This document shows positions 22,331 through 39,868 of a DNA stretch of 64,000 nucleotides, one piece after another. Position numbers and translations under genes: made by a program. The first letter of the stretch is position 1; each line of letters starts with the position of its first letter. The notes under the pieces were generated by a model, which was given only the letters and a program-made list of their open reading frames with translations, had not been told where the DNA came from and made no database searches. This DNA is from Mangifera indica (Eukaryota; Streptophyta; Magnoliopsida; Sapindales; Anacardiaceae): NCBI RefSeq assembly GCF_011075055.1, contig NC_058137.1, positions 6,743,463 to 6,807,462 of the forward strand. The letters run 5' to 3'.

Positions 22331-25300
22331 GGGAAGTATGGACTAGATGGGCCATTTGACAAGGATTCGAGTAAATTTCCAAGGACTTGTTGTATTTGTG
22401 ATGCTCAAGGTCTTACAGACTATAGCGCTGAGGTAAGTTGATGCAATATGATATTACTTGGTCAATTGTGTCTTGAATAAATTTAAATTACCATTAATTT
22501 CATTATTATAGCTTCCAAAAAATTGTGCTCTATATTTTAAAGGGGTGTGGAAATAGACAAGGCATCACACTTGGAGAGATCTTTAATGAGAATGGAGAAA
22601 TTAAGAACAATCTAGTCATGGTTGGGGCAAGATCAATGAGAAAGCCATAGCTTAAATTCTCTATTTATTCCTTGCTATTTAGCTTTGATTCCCAAGATAG
22701 GTTATTTCTTACATTATAAGATGTTAAGGTGACTCATACTTAGAAAGAAGCAAGATTGAAAGCTAAAGAGATACTTGTTGGATCGAGTCTTGTACTAAGG
22801 CTTATTGGGATGTAGGTTTTCATTTCTAATGAAAAAAAAAAAAAGCTCATCGTTTGTCTTTAGGTGTAAAGAAGGATGTTAGGCCAAGTTTGATAGTTAC
22901 TTTATAATTTCTAATTGTAATGTGATACAATTAATAAAAATCATATTTATGAAGTACAATTGTTACAACTCCATTTTATTTGTGTTATACGTCATTAAAG
23001 GATTTTGATAAACACCTTTAAGTGATTAGTGGATAGGAACAAGAGACTCCAATGACTTATAACATGAAAACTAAGTTTCAAGTGTTTGAGAGACTCAAAC
23101 CTTGACAATAAGCTTGGGGGTTCTGGTGCCTCTTAGTAAAAAATGAGCATGTTATTGAAATGTTTTATACATATAGATGATTGTTTTTTTAAGTGGAGAT
23201 CCTCTCATTGTTTGTTGTAATGCCAACAGTCACCAAAGTAGTGACAAGGCTTATTGGGATCCCTCTTTAGATGGTTTGCCTATAGAGTTATTAACATTAC
23301 ACTCGTAGATGTTATTGGAAGGACAAACTAGTAAAATTTAGTTGTTATTATAGGTTTGCGAAACATGTTTAGATTTTTTGCTCGCTTTTTGTTTTTCATC
23401 TCTTTAACACGAGTTCCAGTCTACATAATAGTAATGATTGCTTTGATTTAGGGCTTGCATACCATTTGATAATGTACATTTGTACATCCTCAGTTAGTGT
23501 GAATTATAACCCTCTAGAATGTTTAACACATGACAAGTGGAATTATGTTGGTATGAGTTATATTTGTACATCACAAGTTTACAACATCCTTGTCTTGTGT
23601 GAGTTATACCCACATATATAGGTTGGATTATCTTTTGGATTTAGTTATACTTTACATTGTATATGTCAATATAACTCACTAGACGTGAATTAAATTCGGA
23701 ATGTTAGAGATTAATGCCTCTATGCAATAAGTTATTTATGTACATCAAATGCCAAACCTTAACCATCTAACATGAGTTATAGTTCTAACATGCAAGAAAT
23801 AGTATTGATTTGTTGTTGATTATCTTCTAGACCATTAAACATTGGTATCTTGATCGCTTAGGCACAAGATACATTCTACATGTCGAAGGTCAATGTCACC
23901 TACATAGCAGAGTTGCATTACACACTAAGTGACAAGACCTCAATTGATGCAAATTATGGTCTATATACTGAGACTAATTTCATTAGGCTACGTTCATCCA
24001 CCTTCTTCAGAGAGGCCTTATAGGCATTCAGGTGGTCACATAAATATGGCTTATAGGTATGATAAATGGTGTTGTCTCACTTATCAAAGTTAGTTATATC
24101 ACCAAAATGTAAAACATTGAATGAATGTTATTTTTTTAACTAAAGGCTTGCTTTCTATGTTGAGAGTTGTTATCCATTGATTTTTGTTCTATATATAAGG
24201 GTCAACAATGTAAGTCACCTCATCTATTGTAGTTGAACGTGAAGTCACTACAGAGTGACAAAAGTTTAGACCTTCAGTTAGATAAGCAAGGTTTGCGTTA
24301 GCTATAAAGGCTAATTGGATGATGAGGATGGTCGAGTTTATAAGGTCATCACAAAAAGAAATAAACTTTTTATGCTAGAAATGGTATCCACAAATCACCA
24401 CTCTAGTCTATAGATTGACAAGTTGTGTTGCCTAGTTGAATAGTTAAGATGTTAATTCACAACAATGTTGAGCAAATATTATCTTTGGACAAGAAGAAAG
24501 ATATCTCGATACTAACCTTTTTTTAGGAATAACCATAAGTCTATTGCTTGTTATATTATGTTCATAAGTATCATGTTGTCATGTTTATTGAAAGAGCCTT
24601 TGGTGGAAGGTAGTACATTTGAAGCATTATATTCTCATGAGAGGATATGAGATCCCTTACACAAGGGCACCTAGTCATTGCTTAGATTGGTGAATATAAG
24701 TGATAATTGTTTTAAAAGTTGTGGCTCTCTGACACGGCTAATCGTCTGAAGGGATCATAGTCCTTAGTCTCTGCCATTGGGGTGACGTTTTTTATATTTG
24801 ACTATGTGTTAAGGGCTACACATCAAAAGTTGTTATGATGTAAGTTGTCAACTCATAATTGAGTATCAATCATACATTAAGTGCAAGCATTATGTTCTCG
24901 ATTGACATCAGGGGACATTTATGAGGAGAAAGAATAAGTTACTTGAGGTCGAAGTATATCTTCACTCTAAAAATCAAAAGCGTGTCATTAGGGGACACTT
25001 CTTCAACATAAGTTATCTACCTTTGGTGGGTTAAACACTATGTCTTGAGAGATACATATAAGTTGAGTTTCAACTTCTTAATGACATGAGTCGTTTGTAG
25101 GTGGTGTCAAGATGTGTATGAGGATATGACCATTCCCTATCATATTTTTGTGGAAAATCCAAGGAAATATGCCCTGCCTAGGATTACTACGTCGTAGACC
25201 CTATTTATCTTTATGGAGACATTTGGAAGGGTGATATACTAGAGATTGACAATACTTTTATATTCCTTTTGGGGCTCTTTTTATAGCATCAAACTTTTAT

Positions 25301-26250
25301 TAAGATTTCTCGCTAACAATTGAGGTACACAACTTAGGATACAATAATAGCAATTATAATTGATTATTCAACTATATTATCCACTATTATGAGAGCAATA
25401 AAAAGTGTCTAGATTGGATATAGAAAAGTTTTTAACATGACTTAACTCGCTGTGAGAGACTATGTCCTAAGTTATATTATTTACAACTCTGGAAAAGTGT
25501 TTCAATAAAGTTTGATTTGAATTTACAAGATTGATTGACCTGAAAATGACTTAGTATTAGAGAATTATCTAAGGAGGATAACTGAATTTTTTTTAGAGTT
25601 ACCTCACATATCTTAGGATGAACCTTATTTGGTCATAAGTATTAGAAGCTAATTATCTATGTTATAGAGATATTGAAGAATCCTCTATATATATAAGGTT
25701 GAGAGGGAACGTCACAATCTTACCTATTACATTTTAAATTTAACTAAATATTAAACGAGGATAAAATAACCATTGTGTTTCGTTAGATTAGTAAATTATT
25801 GTTTTCCATCGTTAGTGTGAGGTGAGGATGGCAGATAAATTGATAAAGTTGCTTCCTTAGGACAAGAAATGTTGATTGACATGTCAAGTTGGTGGTAAAT
25901 ATTCCTATAGTTACTTGCGTCTATGATTGTTCTTCCACAAATTCGGTTACAGAGTATTTAAGTGTATTATTATATAAGTTTTAATATAAATAATCAAGTA
26001 TTTAAAATTAGTATAACTAATGACAAGCCTAGGATTTAGTTTGGGCAAAAATTTTAAATATTAAAAAGTAAAAATAGAAAATTATTAATTCACCGAGTGT
26101 TTTCACTCAATAAATTTATTATTTATTAGCATTTTTTATTAAAAAATACATCCACGGTAAGTTTTATTTAGTTAGTGTAATTTACAGTATTCATACATAT
26201 ATACTGAGAGTGAAAAATTAAAATTAAAACATTATCTGGAAAGATAAAAC
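22331..26250. other. gene-poor region, probably decayed repeat DNA
   Basis: About 3.9 kb with a base composition less AT-rich than its neighbours but no open frame of note on either strand and no protein block I can identify. The texture (many broken short frames) is that of old transposon DNA, but I found no LTR, inverted end or target duplication. Confidence 0.3.
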
Positions 26251-27350
26251 AAAAAAGAGTATTATTATATATACAAATAAACTATACAATATTTTTTGTA
26301 TAAATTGAAATAATAGTATCTTATTAGATAATTTTAAAGTGAGATAAAAAAATAACTATTACATCAATCAATTATAAGTTATCATCTCAATTTATATAAA
26401 TAAATTTTATTTATATATATAATTTTATTCAACAAAAAAAGAAAAATCTAGTAAAATAATAAAAATCAAAAGTTATTTTAAAAATGTTTAAAAAAAAAAT
26501 AAAATAATATTAGGTGAAAAAGGAAAAATAATGGATGTGTGTTCAATTTTGATGATGATGAGAAGGGTTCAAATATGGGTTAAATTTTTTATTTCACAAT
26601 TTTTCAAAATAACTAGTGAAATATTAAAATTATTATATAAGGTTGATACGAACCGAGTTTATTCGAATTCAAATTTGATTTGAATGAGCCTGTAACAAGC
26701 TCACCAAGCATGTTCAAGCTCGAGCCTAAAAATTCAATATTTTTAAACTCAAGCTTTAAGATGTTCAACTTATCAAATTTATAAATTTAAAAAATTTAAT
26801 ATAGATTGATATTATTTTGATTAATATATATTGAAATAATATCGTTGTAATAACAAATTAAGTAAAAAAGTTTGATTCAAGTTTAGTTTTTTTGATATGA
26901 GTTAGTTTGAACTTGAATTTAACTCAATTTGAATCTAATTTTACTTCTAAGAAAAAGACTTAGATTCGAGACCTGTTATACGTGTGCTACATTGAATCCC
27001 AAAGGGTTTAGCAAAATATTTCTAAAATATAAGGAATATCTTGTGATTTGACTAAGGGAGTTTTACCATTGCTGTTGTGGGGATGGTCCAAGTCCAACTG
27101 TGTTATTGAAAATTAGAAATATTACAGGAAAATAGTTGAAAAGTCAGACATGACGTTTAAAATAGGAAAACCAATTCTGGTTCAACCCAGATTGACGTGA
27201 AGTATTTTGAGTTTTTCATCATAACCAGAGAGAAACCCAGAAGAAGAAGAAGAAGATCAACTATAAGAAAGGAAGCAGTGGACGCTTGTCATCATTAAAA
27301 AAATAACAGCTTTCTTCAGATTATTAAAAAAAGGTTAAAAAATATAATAT
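26251..27350. other. AT-rich upstream region of the CDPK gene
   Basis: About 26637-26950 holds a decayed AGCTCGAG-family repeat (words AACAAGCTCACCAAGC, TTCAAGCTCGAGCC, AACTCAAGCTTTAAG). A (GAA)n run lies at 27238-27256. The promoter and leader of the kinase must lie at the right; I could not select a single TATA box. Confidence 0.4.
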
Positions 27351-27558
27351 GGGGATGGGGGGAAGGGAAGGTGTCTTATTTTACTTTCAATTTTAATGTC
27401 GTTCAAAAGGTCTCTTTTGACCACCTCCTCTACTCTCTTTCTTCCTTCTTCCTCCCGTCTACTCCCTTCTTTCCTCTTTTCTATTTATTCAATTTTCTCA
27501 TGGATTGCATCTCCCACGACAACAAACCCTATTTCTGACTGCAATAATAATATAAAAC

Positions 27559-32340
<4,782 letters not shown>

Positions 32341-34814
32341 ATTAAACTTGCAGGTTTTAAAATTGAGGGAAAGAAGAGGATAAAGGGATGGAGCTCCTTT
32401 TCTCAACTCAATTTATTTCAAGATTGTAATAAAAATTAAAGAGGCCTGCATCTGTGATCTAATTTTCCTTTTTAGGCCATGCAAGGAACCAATTTGTTGA
32501 AACTCAAGTTTGAAGATGGGCTTCTGGCTTTTGATCTTGAAAACATTTTGTTTAAGAGGTCTTGGATGTTCCAGATGAGATGGTGGTACCAATGTGTACA
32601 TGTATTTGGAGTATTGAGGTTCCATTGTTTGTCCTCCAAATGTACTGTGATAATAAAAAGATGATGTATCAATGCAAATATGTTGTATTAGAATTCAGTC
32701 TTGTTTTTGAATAAACATGTTTACCTTTTGAAGTATGTGAGTGAGGTTAAATTTGTATCAAGAGCTTTGTATTATGATGATGAGAAATCAGCACTCTATG
32801 GTGGTTAAAGGAAATTGCTTGTAACTAGAAAATCAGAGTGTTGCCTATATCCAACTCCAGGGTAGGTTGCAGAATTGTGAATCTTGCTCAAGCTGGAATG
32901 TGTTTAGGTATCAATCAAAAGTCTTAAAGCTGTGGCTAGACTGTCACAGACCTCACTCCCTTTTGCATATGAGATGGTGCCTCCACATGCACTAACTAAT
33001 TAAATGTCGCCCAAATTTTTAGGCCTTGATACACTACTGGCAAATAGGTTGGGTTCAAAACTATCCAAATATATAAGTTCAAGCTTGTTCGGATCAACCT
33101 CAAAGCTAAATTATTTATGGTAGAGTTCAAGCTTCAACTCAATAATTTCAAATTGATATCTACTTTAGTCTTATTTGGCTTGACCACGATCGAATATAGC
33201 CCTCATAATTGACTTTGCTTTAATTTCAATCTGTTAAATTACTCAACAAGCTGTACAATCACACCTCTAGCTCACAAGGTTTCAACCTCACACTTACGAA
33301 ATAGAAATTGCAACAAAATTAGTACACCTCTCTTGAAGCTGAGCGCAATTACAAGCATGCTCAAGGAAGTGGTGCAATGTGTTTGGAGAGCCTTGTAAGA
33401 CTTTGTATTTGAACTACGTTTGAGAAATTCTCGACACAAGGGCAGCCTAATAGGAGAGCAATGTGGCACTCCACAGCCCTTGCTTCTATCCTGGGAGACT
33501 GGATAGCCACCTTAACAGCTGTGTTTTCGGCTCTCTACCGAAGGCCCAGCAGCTCTACTTCAACTCATGCTACCCTTGCCCACTTAAGTGCTGCCATCTT
33601 TGATAACATGGATGAAGTGGCAAGAGATGAAACCGCTGTTGATGCTTCCCTTCTGTTGTGGTTCGTTCTTCCTTTGTTGGAAAATTTTTTGTATAGAACA
33701 AACTTGTTGGACAAGCCTACATGGTTGCTTTTTATTAAATATGTTAGATATAGGTTAAGTATGATTTTTCTCTTAAACCTTACCATGATAAAAATTTTGA
33801 TAGTTATTCAACAGAATGATATAGGTTGGTTCTCTATAAACCTGGTCTAATTGTAGTTTATTTATGTTGACTGCCCATTGAATAAATTGAGTTTAGATTA
33901 TTCCTGAGCCCTCTTTTGGGGGGCTTGACATCAAGAAAGGTTTAGGTTCAACCGGGTATATATGTCATATTACATAATTTATACATCAAGTAATCCTTAC
34001 ATAACATCAAGATCAAAGATAGCGCAAGTCTTCTCTTTATTCATCTAGTTTATCCCTTTGACTCACCTTTTCAAACTACTTCTATTTAGGCCAAGGCTTA
34101 TTATAATTAGTGGACCTTTGGTGAAGCGCAAAAACGGGGAAAAAGGAAAAATATAAACCATGTGCAGGACTCTGTAGTGGTTAGCACTAGTCAACTTGAT
34201 TGCCAAGTTAGTGAGCATCCGTGCTAGTGCACTTGATTATTGGGAAATAGGAATGGGAGCTTTTGACAAAGTGTAGCAACAAGTTACGCGAACAATGATT
34301 AAACATATCTTTTATACGTGGGTTAGGTTATTACATGGATAAAAGTCTTTCGATTAAAAACAATAATCTATCAGAATTCAATCATTTTTTATCATGTGTC
34401 TACTATTTAAAATAATAACTTCCTACAAATTGAGATGATGAAATTATCTCATTTCTATTGGAAACAAAATAGGAATTAAATTTGAATTTATTGTATTAAA
34501 TTTAATGTATAGAAGTGTAACTCTAATTCTTCTCTTTTAAATAAAGGATTACATAAAAGTAATGGAGGACTGGAAGAGTAAAAGTTTTATGTAATTATGC
34601 TTAGTTTGAATTTATGTCTCAAATTGATGATATAAATTTGTGATTTGATTCAATTCAAATCAATGGTGATATTTTTTTTTTAGTAAAATGATATCGTTTT
34701 GTCAATGAATCACAAGTGTAAACTATAAATTTGAATAATCGATTTGACCTATAAATTTAAACCGAATTGAGTTACAAAAATTAGATTTTTAATATAAAAT
34801 ACATGATTTGACTA

Positions 34815-34818
<4 letters not shown>
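32341..34818. other. CDPK 3'UTR and intergenic region
   Basis: The first 350 bases are a likely 3' UTR (AATAAAAAG near 32650). Around 33040-33200 words such as TTCAAGCTTGTTCGG and GAGTTCAAGCTTCAACTC point to a decayed AGCTCGAG-family repeat. No gene was recognised between there and the GA microsatellite. Confidence 0.4.

Positions 34819-34895
<77 letters not shown>
34819..34895. repeat. (GA)38 microsatellite
   Basis: A 77-base uninterrupted GA/AG run, followed immediately by GC-rich sequence with repeated GGCCTAAGCC-like words (34910-35070), which stands out from the AT-rich flanks. Confidence 0.95.
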
Positions 34896-34899
<4 letters not shown>

Positions 34900-35070
34900 T
34901 GCAAACAAATGGTTCAGGCCGCCCGGACCTTGGAACTGCTCAGGCCACAAGCCCAAGGCCTAATCAGTGGGACTGATTGACTTGTGAGCCCTTAATATGA
35001 AGGCTTGGAATGCAATAGGTCGGCTTAAGCCTTGAATAGGCCTAAGCCTGCAGGCCCGATCCAAGCCCAG
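34900..35070. repeat. GC-rich short-word repeat (GGCC-AAGCC type)
   Basis: The words CAGGCC, AAGGCCTAA, TAAGCCTTGAATAGGCC and TAAGCCTGCAGGCCCG recur within 170 bp on both strands. No coding. Repeats of this texture are common in eudicot intergenic DNA, but I cannot place the family. Confidence 0.45.
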
Positions 35071-36097
35071 ATATGGAGACCGTTGTCCCACCTTTAATCT
35101 GAGCTAAAGCCAATGACGCCATTGAAGTAACTTAAGAAGGAAGTAGAATCCATCCGAAGTAGTTGCATGTCTCTTGTCATATCAACCGTGTAGTTGAGTC
35201 AGCAGGGTGCAACTTCATTGGACACCTTTCTGTAAAGTGTAATCTTACCATGTGATTTAGAGCCAAACCGTCCTTAGGTTCTCGTTATAGTGGACCATAA
35301 CTGCCGTCATATTATATATATATATATATAAAATTAAATAATTTTAAATTAAAAATAAAATAATAATTAATTACATAATAATAATTTATTTATATGTCTA
35401 AAATTGATTATGTATAGTATTACTTATTTTAAATATTAATGAGTGTTTGGTTTGAAAAAATATTTTTAATTACTTTGATAAATTATAATTTATTATTAAT
35501 ATTATTTTATTTAATTGATAAAAAAATAAAAAATCTTAAAAAATAATTATCAAAGTAATATTAATTTTATTATAATTTTTATTTACTAATTAATTATTTT
35601 ATTTTTAAAAAAATATATTAATAATATAAAATTTTAATGTATTATTAAGTGAGGTGAAAAGTATTTCAAATAATAATTTTATTCGTAAAAATTAAATATA
35701 AATAATTTATATCCATTAAATCATTATCCTACCAAACGCAGTGTAATCAATTGAGAATCTGGCATAATGGCATGTTCATAAAATAAATAAAGAAAGCGCG
35801 TTTGACCTTGTAAAACCCGTCCGCCATCTCCATGAATCATTCATCCAATATTACCGCCACCACAGGCTTAGAGTTGTTGATATATGAAGCCATTAAAAAA
35901 TCTTACAAACCTTTCTCCTACTTCTTCTTGGACACGGCTCACAACTCAGAACTACCCCACCACCATCACCACTTCCACTATTCTCTCCGCCTTTCAAGCC
36001 TCAACTTCATTTCTCTAAATTAACCAACCCCAATTCACAAAACTTCCCATTTCTTGATCTGCTTCTCTACTCACCTCAAGGCTTGTGTTGTGTTGTA
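35071..36097. other. upstream region of the ARO-type gene
   Basis: 35310-35430 looks like part of a family A MITE. At 35435-35745 an AT-rich unit opens GAGTGTTTGGTTTG and closes ACCAAACGCAGTG, so it is MITE-like. A W-box-type TTTGACC sits near 35800. The leader is CT- and AC-rich, as in many plant 5' UTRs. Confidence 0.4.
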
Positions 36098-38089
36098 ATG
36101 GCGGACAAAGTGAAACAAATCTTGTCCAGACCCATTCATTTGGCTGACCAGGTGGTCAAAGCGGCAGATGAAGCCACTCTTAATAGACAAGATTGCGCCG
36201 AGCTCAAGTCCAAGACAGAAAAGCTCGCCGCACTCCTTAGACAAGCAGCTCGAGCCAGTTCTGATCTTTACGAGCGTCCCACGCGCCGGATCATTGACGA
36301 TACGGAACAAGTCCTTGAGAAAGTGCTGGCTTTAGTCCTCAAGTGCCGCGCCAATGGATTGATTAAGCGCGTCTTCACCATCAACCCGGCTGCTGCGTTT
36401 CGTAAAATGTCGTCGCAGTTAGAAAACTCAATCGGAGACGTTTCGTGGCTTCTCCGCGTGTCCGCTTCGGGGGATGACCGCGATGACGGGTACTTGGGCC
36501 TCCCACCAATCGCCGCTAATGAGCCAATACTTTGTCTGATATGGGAACAAATCGCGATTCTGTATACAGGGTCACTTGATGCCAAATCCGACGCCGCAGC
36601 GTCGCTTGTGTCACTAGCACGAGATAACTATCGATACGGGAAGTTGATTATCGAAGAAGGTGGGGTTTGGCCATTGCTGAAATTAGTCAAAGAAGGTAAA
36701 TTAGAAGGCCAAGAGAATGCAGCTAGAGCAATTGGACTGCTGGGACGAGACCCTGAGAGTGTAGAACACCTGATCCACACTGCAGTTTGTTCGGTGTTTG
36801 CGAAAATACTGAAAGAAGGGCCTATGAAGGTGCAAGCTGTTGTTGCGTGGGCTGTGTCTGAATTGGCAGCCCATTATCCGCAATGTCAAGATCTTTTTGC
36901 ACAGCATAATATAATTCGGTTGCTTGTTGGCCACCTTGCGTTTGAGACTGTTCAAGAACATAGTAAGTATGCTGTTACCAGTAACAAAGCTACATCTATT
37001 CATGCTGTTGTTGTTGCTAATAGTAAGAATAGTAATTCGATTGCCAATGGTAATAATAGTAATAGCAATAAGCCTTATGATGATGGTGATTATAATCACG
37101 GTCACATTCCTCATCCAATGGGAAACAAGGCCCCAAGTCGAATGCATACTGTGGTTATGAAAACAATGGCAGTAAGAGCTGGTGAGAAACAGGGGAATCT
37201 TACAAATCAGAACGACAATGTGAAAAGTAATGGTTCCACCAATAATAACAATGTAAAGCAGAATCATCAGTTGCAGCATCAGCAGAATGTTTCGCTTTCA
37301 GGGACTGCTGCAAAGGGGAGAGAATTGGAAGACCCTGCTACTAAGGCCTACATGAAAGCGATGGCAGCAAGAGCACTTTGGCATCTTGGCGCGGGAAATT
37401 CGCCCATTTGTCGCAGCATAACTGAGTCCAGAGCATTGTTATGTTTTGCGGTTCTTTTGGAGAAAGGATCCGAAGAAGTTAAATACAATTCTGCCATGGC
37501 ATTGATGGAAATCACATCAGTGGCAGAGAAAGATACTGATTTGAGAAGATCAGCATTCAAGCCCAATTCGCCTGCCTGCAAAGCTGTTGTTGATCAGCTA
37601 TTGATTATCATTGAAAAGGAGGATTCTGATCTTCTTATTCCCTGCATCAAGGCCATTGGGAATTTGGCTAGGACTTTTAGAGCAACAGAAACAAGGATGA
37701 TTGCTCCATTGGTTAAACTTCTTGATGAAAGAGAGGCTGAAGTTACGAGGGAGGCTTCAATTGCACTTACAAAGTTTGCCTGCAGTGATAATTACCTGCA
37801 CGATGACCACTCAAAGGCAATTATAAGTGCTGGAGGTGCAAAACACTTGGTTCAGCTGGTATATTTTGGAGAACAAATTGTTCAGTTATCAGCAGTGGTT
37901 CTTTTATGCTACATCGCCATGCATGTACCAGACAGTGAGGAATTAGCACAAGCTGAAGTGCTCAACGTGCTAGAATGGGCATCTAAGCAAAGCTACATGA
38001 TCCAAGATGAAACAATTGAACAATTGTTACAAGAAGCCCAAAGTAAACTGAAGCTTTTTCAGTCTAGAGGAATGAAGGGATTCCATTGA
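36098..38089 (+). CDS. ARMADILLO REPEAT ONLY (ARO) type protein
   Basis: Intronless, 663 aa. I take the ATG at 36098 (MADKVKQILSRPIHLADQV), which matches the usual family start. The N-terminal helical block LAALLRQAARASSDLYERPT is highly characteristic of the ARO family. Armadillo repeats follow: about residues 150-280 (GSLDAKSDAAASLVSLARD, ENAARAIGLLGRDPE, VVAWAVSELAAH) and about 420-640. They are separated by a low-complexity Asn/Ser/His-rich linker at about residues 300-410. Arabidopsis AROs act in polarised and tip growth, affecting ROP GTPases and actin; that role is from the family, not from the sequence. Single-exon form is usual. Intact. A plain ARM-repeat protein of another class is less likely because of the N-terminal block. 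Confidence 0.9.
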   Translation: MADKVKQILSRPIHLADQVVKAADEATLNRQDCAELKSKTEKLAALLRQAARASSDLYERPTRRIIDDTEQVLEKVLALVLKCRANGLIKRVFTINPAAAFRKMSSQLENSIGDVSWLLRVSASGDDRDDGYLGLPPIAANEPILCLIWEQIAILYTGSLDAKSDAAASLVSLARDNYRYGKLIIEEGGVWPLLKLVKEGKLEGQENAARAIGLLGRDPESVEHLIHTAVCSVFAKILKEGPMKVQAVVAWAVSELAAHYPQCQDLFAQHNIIRLLVGHLAFETVQEHSKYAVTSNKATSIHAVVVANSKNSNSIANGNNSNSNKPYDDGDYNHGHIPHPMGNKAPSRMHTVVMKTMAVRAGEKQGNLTNQNDNVKSNGSTNNNNVKQNHQLQHQQNVSLSGTAAKGRELEDPATKAYMKAMAARALWHLGAGNSPICRSITESRALLCFAVLLEKGSEEVKYNSAMALMEITSVAEKDTDLRRSAFKPNSPACKAVVDQLLIIIEKEDSDLLIPCIKAIGNLARTFRATETRMIAPLVKLLDEREAEVTREASIALTKFACSDNYLHDDHSKAIISAGGAKHLVQLVYFGEQIVQLSAVVLLCYIAMHVPDSEELAQAEVLNVLEWASKQSYMIQDETIEQLLQEAQSKLKLFQSRGMKGFH

Positions 38090-39031
38090 TTCAATCAAAT
38101 TCAAAAGTTACTGGCTTTTGCGACCAAATTTTCTATCTGCTGCTTCTGTTTCATCATTCAAATTGAGTGTACATAAAAATTAGACTTTATCCTGTAACTT
38201 TTTAGAAGTGTGTTCAGTCATTTACATAGCAGCTGCTGCATCTATTTGTTTCTTTTTTGGTTCCATTTGTTTCATGGCTCAACTGATGCCACCAGAAACA
38301 AAATTATAAGTTTGGGGATTTGTTATGTCAAATTATGGGTTTATTTATAAATTCTGCTTTCAATTTGCCATTTTCCTCAGCTGGGATTTTATCAGCTACC
38401 CTTTGAGAAACATTCAGCCCCACCATTTAGACATTTTCAAACCAACTACTAAATCTAAAACAGTATATTATTTAGATCCAGTCAGTTGACTCTCATGAAG
38501 ATGGGTTTCCACCATTAATATTTATCCCTGCAATTTGCATTGCAATCAGCATTTGACCATTCTTCAAATGGTGACTAAACAACCAACTCTCAAATGTACC
38601 TTCGCTTCTGTCAGGATCATATATACACGCAGCCTAAATTGGGCGTCATAAAAAAAAAAAATACTAATAATTTAGGAGGATTATAATTTTTTTAAATAAA
38701 ATATCTCATCTAAATTGAATTATTATATTGTTATTAAATCAATTATACTAAATAAGATAAATCTCAAATTTAATAATTAATCTCATAATTATTAAAATAA
38801 ATAAATTAAAATTTTAATTTTGATATATTATAAACAAAATTAAAATTTATATTTTTTTAAATATAAAATTTTCTCCTTTCTTATTCAGACTTTACTAGAA
38901 AATAAGATTATAATTTTATGGTGATATGAATTAGGACGGGACAGCCTTGACAAGTTGGCAATTTAGGCATTTAAGAGTTGGGCTCATGATGTATTAGGTT
39001 AATAAATGCAGCTTCATGATCATTATCTCAA
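38090..39031. other. ARO 3' flank
   Basis: Probable 3' UTR over the first 200-250 bases, then AT-rich sequence (38640-38930) with no gene. Confidence 0.4.
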
Positions 39032-39680
39032 GGCCAAATGACTTCTTCCCAACCAAGTTTTGATTTATTTTCAAAGTATCATTCATAAGAGTTTAAAAAA
39101 CTAAATTTTTATTGATAGACGGTTAACTTTAATTAAAATTATTAGTAATAAGATTTTACTATTAAACTCTAAAATTTTAAAAGTTTATATCTCTCCCCTC
39201 TTAAATAGTTTTAAAAACTAACATTTTTTCTAATCAAAAGTTTAAAAAATTTATTTTTTTCTTAAAATTTTTTCTTCATTTTCCAGCAATAAGAATCCAC
39301 TACTGCAGTCGGTTGACCACCCAAACATCTTCTTCTTTGGCTGTTAGCTTTGCCATTGGAGTGGTTCATTTTTGTCCAATGAACTTGCTTTGGTGGGAAG
39401 GCCGACACTGGAGAAGAAGATGCTAGGGTGGCTAGCTAGTGGTGATAGTTGATTTTCATTGCCAGAGAATAAAGAAAAAACTTCAGAGAGAAAAGTGAAA
39501 ATTTCAAACTTTTGGGTAGGAAAAAAATTGTTTGTTTTTTAATCTTTGGGGGGGGGGGGGGGGGGAATGACGATTTTGGTTGAGGTCAACAATCCATAAG
39601 TAGATATTTGAGTTTTTAAAACTCTGTGGATGAGACTTTAGAAACACATTAAAACTTGGATGGAAATAAGTCCTTTAGCC
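39032..39680. mobile_element. long-palindrome Mutator-like element, copy 2
   Basis: 649 bp starting GGCCAAATGACTTCTTCCCA and ending TGGAAATAAGTCCTTTAGCC, which is close to its inverse. The flanks TTATCTCAA (39023-39031) and TTATTTCAA (39681-39689) differ at one base of nine. The arms carry the same family words as the other copies (AAAGTTTATATC, TTAAAAACTAACATTTT). A G-run of 18 bases (39548-39565) corresponds to the CCCCCTAA part of the arm. The loop differs: no GACGAAG words, so this may be a subfamily. Confidence 0.75.
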
Positions 39681-39703
39681 TTATTTCAATTATATAATGG
39701 TTA

Positions 39704-39868
39704 AAGTTTTGTGTATAAATAATATATACAAATAATAACATATCATCATATGATTGAATAATTCTAAATTAAAGATAAAGTAATATATAATCTCATTATA
39801 ATATATTATTATGTTTATATAAAAACTATATACATAAATTATACATATAATTTTTTTATTATATAGTA
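39704..39868. mobile_element. diverged family A MITE
   Basis: TTTTGTGTATAAATAATATA at the left and ATTATACATATAATTTTTTT at the right, with the core ATCATATGATTGAATAATTC and AAAGATAAAGTAATATATAA. It lies just after copy 2 of the long-palindrome family. Confidence 0.5.

Noticed and set aside
33270..33850. Open frames on both strands with a faint RNase H-like block (EARAVECHIALLLG) on the minus strand
   Set aside because: The block is short, flanked by stops and not supported by neighbouring catalytic residues; too weak to call.
36083..36097. In-frame upstream start for the ARO-type protein
   Set aside because: It would use TTG; the ATG at 36098 gives the family's usual N-terminus.
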